Positions 41,701 through 64,000 of a stretch of 64,000 bases of DNA are shown here, piece by piece. Origin of the DNA: Litomosoides sigmodontis. Lineage: Eukaryota; Nematoda; Chromadorea; Rhabditida; Onchocercidae. The stretch covers positions 3,223,738 to 3,287,737 of the forward strand of contig OY718808.1 in the NCBI GenBank assembly GCA_963070105.1. The letters run 5' to 3'. The position numbers and the translations under genes were made by a program. The first letter of the stretch is position 1; every line of letters begins with the position of its first letter. Under the pieces are notes generated by a model, which worked only from the letters and a program-made list of their open reading frames with translations, did not search any database and had not been told where the DNA came from.

Positions 41701-43067
41701 TATTTTAACTGAGCATCTATCTGTTGTTGCCTTCCTGCAAATACTGAATTTCCTTTTATCTCAATATTTCAACGAGGATTTTGTAGCGGCATCGAAAAGC
41801 ATTTAAAGGGGATATGATCGGAGCGGGTAACAACAACAGCTATCGTCGAAGCACTGAAATGCCATTGACGAAACGATTTCTGGTGCGACGTTCATCGCAC
41901 ACGCAATCTCGCAGTAATCATCCGTACGATCAAAATCATAGGCATTATAGGTATTACTTAGGCATTACTTTTATAACGATCAGGTGGGAGAGGAGAAAAA
42001 AGCCTAACTTTTCGTTTCTCTCAAGTCAATCATATTGCTAGGCGAAGAAAAGTAACATTGAACTTTTTTGGGAAATTTCACAATTTCCTCGTCAAATTAT
42101 TTCATTTACTTAATTTTTGAAAAAAAAAAACATTCTAAATGTACGTATTATGAAAGAAACGAAAGGGAAAAGCAAATATGCTTTTACACTCAATTTGATA
42201 TACCATTATCATACATTACGGCAAAAAAATTTTCATTTGAAAAAATTAGTGGGAAATTAAAAAATTTTTTAAATACTATTTTCTAATGCATCTCTAAACA
42301 CATTTGATAAAATCATTACAGTATAAATTATAGATAGGAATTATTGCAAAAATCGTTTTTTTTTCTTTTAGTTTTTCATTTTTTATAAAAATAAACATCT
42401 GAAATCTAAATTTAAAAATGATTTGCCACATATAAAAGATGAATTAATAAGTTAGGAATGTATTTGAAATGAATATCAAGCATTTAAGACTGAATATGCA
42501 ATTGTTTTGATGAAAATTACCCTTTGTACTTCCATTTCATTCATTACACTAACGCCGCAGCGACAATTTGCGCCGCTGTACAACTGAAATAAGCAAACTC
42601 CCTCATTTCTACACCTAAAATCAATGAGCAAAATTAAACAGCTTCACTCATCGATAATTAGCTCAATTTTTTTACAAAGTGAATTTGCTAGGCGCGAAAT
42701 AAGTGATGAAATGTGAAACTGCAAGTCAATATTTCCTTCTTTGCTTCTTTTTTGCTCTAAAATTAACTGTTTTAATAATTATTTGTGCAACAGTTTTACT
42801 AACATTTATGCTTCACTGAAATTAACCTAACCACTGATCGATAGCAGTTGCAATTGTGAGAATTCATTTAATTTTAAAATGAAAACACTCCTGCATATGA
42901 TCATTTTCAGACGTGGTACTTTACACGATCCGGCGTGCACTACTGCTGAAAGAGACTTTGCATATATGTATGCTAATTGCTTCCTTCTGGTACCACTGCT
43001 ACCAATTTATCAAGCTTCATTGAACCAGAAAACTCAATTAACGACAAGTATAAAACAGTCAGATTAA
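33127..43067 (+). CDS. Class A GPCR, neuropeptide Y/F-type receptor
   Basis: Nine plus-strand exons, 33127-33219, 36820-36957, 38262-38370, 38656-38861, 39296-39424, 39896-40067, 40866-40969, 41787-41950 and 42911-43067, are in phase and give 423 aa. All seven helices are present: TM1 with GN (FVVGLTGNGLL), TM2 with NLAISDL, the W-x-FG turn and conserved Cys at about 103, TM3 with PLSQGIS and the DRY motif (residues 127-129), TM4 with SW, ECL2 Cys at 180 and 184, TM5 (LLVCQYLIPAAIMTF), TM6 with SWLP in place of CWxP, and TM7 ending NPLLY (308-312). The Q-G-x-S TM3 pattern and CK-x2-P resemble the NPY/NPF/RYamide receptor group, which couples peptide ligands to G proteins at the neuronal plasma membrane. 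The N-terminal exon (31 aa) has no signal peptide. The last exon is uncertain (see findings). Tandem AATAAA signals lie at about 43377 and 43388. The ligand cannot be told from sequence. Confidence 0.9.
35605..35706. repeat. (GT)n microsatellite in GPCR intron 1
   Basis: About 50 GT units with one CT interruption. The opposite-strand His-Thr frame is an artefact. Confidence 0.97.
37646..37685. repeat. 20-bp tandem duplication in GPCR intron 2
   Basis: GCCTAAAACAGAAATGCGTG occurs twice, perfectly and back to back. Confidence 0.97.
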
Positions 43068-43514
43068 TGCTAAAGCAAAAAAAAAAAACGAAAAGTTCAA
43101 ATATCCGTACAGGCAGGCCTGAAATTACGTGCAAAAATTGTCGGAGAGCCTTAAAAGGAGGTAAATAAAGCGACAAACGAAGAAGCCTATTGTGAAAAAT
43201 TCCTGTTGTTTTAGCGTATGTTCAAAACATTTATGTTATGACGCTTTGAAATATGCTCAATTTTAATTTCGTCTTTTCCTCTTTTTCTCTGTCTCTCCAC
43301 ATTTTCCGAGAGAGTCTCAAATGCGTGCATTGTTTTTCCTCTTTTTTTTTGCGTAATTTTTCAATGATATGAAAAAAATAAAGTTGAAATAAAACTTCCA
43401 TTTATGTCCTTATGCACAAGTAGAATACACAACTAAATCATTTAATCACAAAATTACTTCACGTGAAATTTACGTGAAACACAATGAATGTTAGCGCACA
43501 CTATTACGTGTATA

Positions 43515-43516
<2 letters not shown>

Positions 43517-43550
<34 letters not shown>

Positions 43551-43580
43551 TGTGTGTGTGGTGTGTGTGTGTGTGTGTGT
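43517..43580. repeat. (GT)n microsatellite
   Basis: Alternating GT with two slips, between the GPCR and the Cys-module gene. Confidence 0.97.
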
Positions 43581-43960
43581 TAAACAAATTGTTATAACTA
43601 ATTGATCCCATATTAGTTCTTAAATCTGAACTAAATTTAATAAAAACGTATGTTAATGTCGTTGATAACACCGTTAGCTAAATTTATGTAAAATTTACGA
43701 ATACAATTTCACATCAAATCAAACAGATTTGCTACAAAATATTAACAATTGAAATTCAAAACGGAAAAATTTTGTTTTAATCTTAAAAATGCAAAAATGT
43801 TTGAGAACAAAAACATTTTAATGTAGGAAAAGGAGGAGGTAATACTAGAATTTTTTTTTCATTCTTTTCACTCTTAACATTTCCTATTTTCTTCAATAAA
43901 AATATTTCACAAAGAAGGAACTATTTTACAAAAATGAAAGGTGGAAAGAAAGAAAGGGAG

Positions 43961-43964
<4 letters not shown>

Positions 43965-44014
<50 letters not shown>

Positions 44015-44022
44015 GAGAGAGG
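43965..44022. repeat. (GA)n microsatellite
   Basis: Near-pure GA tract about 105 bp upstream of the Cys-module gene start codon. It could act as a promoter-proximal purine tract, but no function is shown. Confidence 0.95.
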
Positions 44023-44126
44023 AAAACATAATTGTTTGAATTATTTTTCGTCATTTCAATCATTTTAACGAATCATTTTCCTTGCGCTTTTCACTGCTAA
44101 CAAATTTAATGCGTTAATTGAAGAAT

Positions 44127-44496
44127 ATGTTTAAATTGCGGAAAGCTTTCCTCGCAATTCCAATGATAGCATTAGCTATCGGACAGAATCCACTCATTCT
44201 CTCCGTTACGTGTAGAAATTACGGAAAAGTATTACTGCGCGGTCAGCTGGATGATTGTGTGCCGGAAAATTTTCGTTGCTTCCTGAGAAATCCAATTGTT
44301 GTCAACTTAACCGAACTTGTTTGCATTATGGATAATGAAAATGCAGCAAGCAAACCACCACTGGTAACTTGTATTAAAAGAAATTTCAACTTATAATTCA
44401 AATTGAACTCGTAAAAATTAAATGCTTATAAAATTTTGAAAATTATGCAATTTTTACACCGCAACATTTGTTACTGTTATTATTATTATTATTATT

Positions 44497-44532
<36 letters not shown>

Positions 44533-46618
44533 GGAAATATTGCAACATTTCATGTCATTTAAAAGTGGATGAGTTACATTATTAAGTAGACTCTAAAAAT
44601 AGTTTAGGCATTATAATTTGTCTAATACATTGAAATTAAATTTCAAATTGCAAAATAACAAATATTGAGTAAATAAAACTGTAGGTTCAAAGACCAATTT
44701 CCATAAATTTCAATAAAGGTAAAAAACGGTCACTAAAAAAAAGAAAGTAAATGAAACTTAGAGAAGTGTAGAAAAGAGAGAAAAGGAATGAATTTAATAA
44801 AAAAAATACAATAAAATACAAAAAAAACTGACATGACAGAGTGAAAAAAAAGCAAAACGAAATTAATCAATGATCTTAATTAGTAAATAATTACAGTAAT
44901 TACAGGTAACGTGTATTGCGATAATTACAGCATAATTACAGGTATCATGTATTGTGACCGGAAATGTTCCACTGATGAAAGAGAAATGTTCGGAGGAGGG
45001 CGACTGTCATTCCGTAACAGTTTCATGTCCAATTGCTAAACAATTAGATAATGATATTATCAGTGATAATAATGTGATAGAGCAGGAGCAGAATATTATT
45101 GCCGAAAAAGCGCTACCACATCCGCCGCTTCTATCAGTGCCTGCACCAGAAGGTTAGTCAGTAATTTTTAAAATTTAAATCTTTCTAAGTCATTTTCAAA
45201 ATGGGAAAAAGCAACAGATTAAAAATTAACAATAGCAAGAAGAGGGAAAAAATAAATTAACAAAGAACATGATTAATAAGAGAAGAAGAAAATTACAAAT
45301 TCAACAATAAAGAAAAAGGATTTCAGATAGCTCACGATCGTGCTTCTTCTTTAGCGATAACAAAACTACAGGAATAGATGAGAGTAGTAGAAGTAATGGT
45401 GGTGGCGGTGATGGTGGTGGTGGTGGCGGTGTTGGTGGTGGCGGTGTTGGTGGTGGTAGTGGTGGTGGTGGTAGTGGTGGTGGTGGTGGTGGTGGTGGTG
45501 GTGGTACAGGTGGTAATTGGAAATCTTGCATGCCAATTGATGCAGTTTGTCGTATGGTTGAAATGACAACAGTTGGCAAATCAACTGTTGCATGTACCGT
45601 TCAGAAGAATGAAAAATTAGTTAAATGAATTGAATTGAATTAAATTCAATTTTTCATTATTTAAATGAAGGAAAGAGAAAGATAATAGATAACTTTTTTT
45701 TCTTTTGATAGAAATGAAACAATTTTGATGCGATTATTTGCTCACATTTTTTTTCCTTTTACTACTTAAATCCTTTTTTTTTTGTTCTTTTTGGTTTTAC
45801 AAGAAAAAAAAGGAGCAAAGATTAAAAAAGGAAAAGCTCCCTCAATCAACTAGATGTCTTTTTTTTTGTTTTTGCTTTTTCCTGTAATATTTTTCATGAA
45901 AATTTTTTCCTCAGCATGAATGCTTGATAATCTGGGAAACAGATAGACAGCGATGTCATGATTCGAACTGTTTAAGCATACACTTAAATTGTCCAGTATT
46001 GGATGAATATGAAATGGTTTTGCCAATTCAAAAAAGTAGAACAGGTTAGCTAGCTAGTTTTAATAAACCTTTCTCTCACACTCTCTTTCTCTCTCTCTCT
46101 TTCTATGTTTTTATGCTAAATTTGAGGAAGCAAAAGCTATAAAGTTTAACATTTCAAAAATGTTTAATAGAGTACAGAAATTAATTTTAATTTCCTAACA
46201 TGAAATTAGTAAATTTTGAGAAATATTGCCATTAATTTGCAAAAAAAAAACAAGATTGATTCATTTGGTTAAAAATTTAAAGTAGCCCATTTGAAGTAAT
46301 CAATTTAGCAATAATTGATTAATAGTTAATTATAGTTGATGTATTGAACAAACCATTGTCAAAGGGCAATTTTGCTAAAAAAAAATTTGCAAAATGTAAT
46401 AAAAGAATATCGATCATCATTGCCATTTTCAATAATTTCCAGGTGCTCTTGGTCTAGTATTATCATTGGCGTTCTTTACTGGTGTAATTGCCGCCTGCAT
46501 TGGAAGTTACTTTCAACAAGTATGCTTGAAAACGACAAATATCGGAAATGATGAAAACGATGATATTAAATATTGTGGTAATAGCATCTATCCCTCCTCA
46601 TACACTTACAATAAGTAA
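44127..46618 (+). CDS. Secreted-type single-pass membrane protein with A-B-A-B cysteine modules
   Basis: Five plus-strand exons, 44127-44363, 44942-45152, 45327-45619, 45915-46044 and 46443-46618, are in phase and give 348 aa. Start: the ATG after ATTGAAGAAT, with a signal peptide (residues 1-26, KAFLAIPMIALAIGQ). The ectodomain has four 4-Cys modules, one per exon: C29-C44-C51-C66, C82-C95-C101-C108, C155-C217-C224-C239 and C250-C261-C266-C273. Modules 1 and 3 share C-[VM]-P-x4-C-x14-C-x4-NE. Modules 2 and 4 share a C-x-S-[VI]-x3-C-P end. Module 3 contains a glycine-rich loop (about 174-212) encoded by a GGT microsatellite between its first two cysteines. A membrane helix (about 292-315, LGLVLSLAFFTGVIAACIG) and a roughly 33-residue cytoplasmic tail follow. 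I do not recognise the family. It is likely a nematode cell-surface protein. The exon 3 donor (TTA|GTTAAA) is weak. Confidence 0.75.
44476..44533. repeat. Compound (TTA)n(TTG)n microsatellite in intron 1 of the Cys-module gene
   Basis: About eight TTA units pass directly into about eleven TTG units. Confidence 0.95.
44892..44960 (+). repeat. Duplicated 3' splice-site segment before exon 2 of the Cys-module gene
   Basis: AATTACAG|GTAACGTGTATTGCGA is followed about 37-40 nt later by AATTACAG|GTATCATGTATTGTGA, the real exon 2 start at 44942. Use of the upstream copy would give a reading that stops (TAA) after about ten codons, so the downstream copy is chosen. Confidence 0.8.
45397..45514 (+). 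repeat. Coding GGT microsatellite (polyglycine tract)
   Basis: GGT units with GGC, GAT, GTT and AGT variants encode a Gly-rich run with single Asp, Val and Ser breaks. The tract lies inside exon 3 of the Cys-module gene and is kept in frame by the flanking cysteines. Confidence 0.85.
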
Positions 46619-46813
46619 ACAAATAAGCGACAAAATGTTAAAATTCATTTTAGTAAATTGTTGTGATAATATTGTAAATGAAAAGGTTAGATGGATGAGA
46701 TGGACAATAATAATTTTGTGTTTGTTCAACGATGCCAGATGAAAGAATGTGAAGGAAATAATCATAAATTTTAGAATGCATACTTTTTGCATTAAATTAA
46801 ACAACACTCACTT

Positions 46814-46848
<35 letters not shown>

Positions 46849-48978
46849 AATGTGCTGTTGCCGTTGTTGCTATCTGTTGTAGACAGGAAAGTATTAATCA
46901 ACATCGTTGTCATAGCAAACTTTTGTACTGCAAGAATGCATGTTTGCATTGGAAGCATTATATTCTTATCATAATTCCTATCATCTACTGATATCATTGA
47001 ACTAATGCCTATATCGTTCACTGATACACTTTATACCAGCAACATAAAATAACACACGTCATTTGCGCACGTACAGTACGTAACCTCAATTTATCCAACT
47101 TTCGTTTTATATTTTAGTATTGTAGTGTAATTTAAGAAAGAGTAAGTATAATTTGTGTAAATATTTTGTCTGGCTTATTTACATCCGAATTTCAAATTGA
47201 AAAATCCTACGATGTCTTTTTCCTTCCTTTTTTTTTAAAAAAAAATCATTGATAGATATATCTCATATCTATAATTATTGATAATGAATTTTTGCTCATT
47301 ACTTCTCTGCTAGATAGTGTCTGTAATTTGATTTAAAAAAAAAAAAAAAATCAATCGTCTTGGACAAATGATGATAAATTCGTTTCTCATTTGATTATAT
47401 AAAACAATATTTTATGCAAAAGCGAAATTTTCGTAAAATGCAAAATTCAATTTTAAAAACTTTAATCGTTCATGAAATTTTTAATGCATTGCTTGATAAG
47501 AATACGATATTATTACATTATTGTAACAATGATGATAGTAGATGTCGTTCATCGAACGCATATTAAATGATAATCGATAAGAAAAAAAAAACATTAAGAG
47601 AAGGAAAAAAGATGAAGAGAAAATGAAAACATACTAATTTCAAAAGAAAAAAAATGTGATATAAAACAATTTTTCGCATGTTAGAGCACTTTAATAAACA
47701 AATGAATTAGCAGCGACAGATAATTAAGCTAGCAAACATTCGTTAAACTTTCATTTCTGTTAAGGACAGATAATGAATTGTTTTCATTTGTGCAAAATTG
47801 TGCAGTAAAAAAAATTAAATTCCACAATGAAGCACAAACAATTGTAAAAGAAGGATGAAAGTAGCTCTTTCTATTTCTTTTTGGATAATAATAACTGACC
47901 ATAATATTATTGTCCAGATCTTTCAAAAATTTCCAACTAATAGGTCAGGGATAGTCCTATTTATTCATTACCTGAAAAATTCACTAACAAGAATTCGACA
48001 GTAAATTGAAATTGATAATATTCTTCTCCTTTTATTTCCAGTACATTCCTCAACTAATTTGATTGATTAATTACTGTAACGTAGAGCTGATGCCATTCAT
48101 CATTTTAGCAGTGCCAATTTAGAATTTTTTTTTGTTTTCCAACATGAATTCTTGCTAATACCCTGCGTGAAATTGATTGTTTTACAATTATTCGAAACAA
48201 TTTTACGAGCATATTCATGCTAATTAATACAATAGTTAACAAATGAAAGAAAAAGGTAGGCAGTGAAAGAAAACAAAATGCAATTACATTTAGGAGATCG
48301 CTTGGCAGTATTTTTTTCAAGGATAATTTGTTTTTTTTTTTTTGAAAAATTAAACTAAATGAAATAATAGAATTTAATCGTGCTAAAATTTTCATCGTTT
48401 ATTTATCAATACGCTTAGCGATCGATACTGATATAACAAAGATGTTGTAACTGATTGATTGGTAAGAAAAAGTGTAGTGATAATTGTGATAATCATCGTA
48501 GAACAACAACTATTTTATCGATGAGGTTGCATGTGTCTAAAAAAAAAGGTAGAAAAAGAAACGATATTCGCAAATATATTTCAACAATAACATCGACCTT
48601 ACAATTTAATATTTCAAAAATTGAAGTCGATAAATTCCATGCTGATAGGCACTAAAGGATAGCAAAAAATTTTGCATATATGAATAATGATGATAATAGC
48701 AATAACAACGACTGATATATATGATTAAATGATGAAGAAAGGAAGTGTGATGATATTCACAGTGATGTTTTTTTTTTCTTTTTGTTTTAACCAAAAAGAT
48801 TACAGTAGCAAATTAGTAATTGTAGTCATTTTGGATTGTTTCAAGTTAATTTTTCTAACACAAAAACATTCATATTTTTCATGCTAATTAATCGATCATA
48901 ATTTATAGCTTTTAAAACATACATTTTACCTATAATATTAGTAATTTAATTAAAAATAAATTTTCAAAAAAAAAAATG
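46619..48978. other. Convergent intergenic region
   Basis: Holds the 3' ends of the plus-strand Cys-module gene and the minus-strand KASH gene. There is a CT tract at about 46818-46847. No other gene is seen; open frames here are short and of low complexity. Confidence 0.5.
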
Positions 48979-63558
<14,580 letters not shown>

Positions 63559-64000
63559 CTAAAAATCAAATATTTTTAATAATCGATTGCATTTTTTTCT
63601 CAATTCACTGTTAGCTTCACTTTCTAATAAAATAAATCAAAAAAAAAGTTTAAAATTTGAACAGTTAAATTAGCAAGCAATCACTTTAGCAAACAATAGC
63701 AACGATAGCAAAAAAAAACAAAAGCAAATTGCCGAAAAAACCAAGTAAAGTAAAATGAACAAAAGCATAAATAGCTGTTTCAATCACTGATGACCTCATC
63801 CTATCAAACAAAACCTGAAAACATCTCATAACAATCAAATTCATTACGACTAACAGAGTACTGATAATTAATTAAAAAAACAACAACAACAACAAAAAGA
63901 ATGACGCCCTAACAACGTCAAGAATGAAATAAGTTGTCAATGCAAAAACAATTATAATCAATAATTTTCATTCGTTAAACGTAAAAAATATTAATTAAAA
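63559..64000. other. KASH-gene intron, continuing beyond the window
   Basis: AT-rich. No further exon is recognised before the window ends. The exon at 63558 begins in phase 0, so at least one more coding exon must lie to the right. Confidence 0.55.

Larger units (their letters stand above)
43068..44126. other. Intergenic: receptor 3' UTR and 5' flank of the Cys-module gene
   Basis: Two AATAAA hexamers at about 43377 and 43388 are plausible poly(A) signals for the receptor. GT and GA microsatellites (listed separately) fill much of the rest. An ATTGAAG site just before the ATG at 44127 could be a trans-splice acceptor. Confidence 0.45.

Noticed and set aside
45301..45593. Proline-rich and histidine-rich frames on the minus strand
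   Set aside because: They are antisense shadows of the GGT tract; the plus strand gives a phase-consistent exon with conserved cysteines.

Overview
This is 64 kb of AT-rich, intron-rich eukaryotic nuclear DNA, almost certainly from a nematode. The evidence is spliced genes with short TTTCAG-like acceptors, a GT92 (DUF23) glycosyltransferase, a neuropeptide-Y-type receptor, and an 18S rRNA fragment carrying what I recall as the nematode form of the V4-proximal region. A clade III (spirurid or filarial) worm is a guess from base composition and intron size only. There are no bacterial operons, CRISPR arrays or intact rRNA/tRNA genes.

Layout. 1-1003 is a long (TTA)n array running off the left edge. 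1-11.9 kb is gene-poor and holds a degenerate 28S rRNA fragment (5738-6310, minus) and a few isolated open islands that may be exons. 11893-15604 (minus) is a complete seven-exon GT92 glycosyltransferase of 555 aa. 21758-25703 (plus) is a four-exon membrane protein of 244 aa that I cannot name, with a 13-bp TTG-type minisatellite in intron 2. 27809-28508 is a 700-bp TATC array. 33127-43067 (plus) is a nine-exon class A GPCR of about 423 aa. 44127-46618 (plus) is a five-exon single-pass membrane protein of 348 aa with four cysteine modules in an A-B-A-B order and a glycine tract encoded by a GGT microsatellite. 48979-63558 (minus, 5' end outside the window) is the C-terminal 987 aa of a KASH-domain nuclear-envelope protein (nesprin/ANC-1/UNC-83 class), with fifteen exons here. 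One intron contains a 465-bp TTA array. Its 6.4-kb intron contains CA/GT arrays, an 18S rRNA fragment and a candidate signal-peptide exon.

Exon structures were built by hand from GT-AG junctions, and reading phase is conserved across every junction reported. Coordinates may be off by one base in places. The genes are unrelated in function: Golgi glycosylation, neuropeptide sensing, a cell-surface protein of unknown role, and nuclear positioning. None suggests an operon. The Cys-module gene and the KASH gene converge.

The most interesting signals are: (1) local duplication of splice-site segments, including a four-copy 28-bp tandem repeat in which every copy carries a 5' splice site; (2) the A-B-A-B cysteine-module protein with a coding GGT microsatellite; (3) two scattered rRNA relics; (4) a perfect two-stem inverted repeat at 27081-27157.
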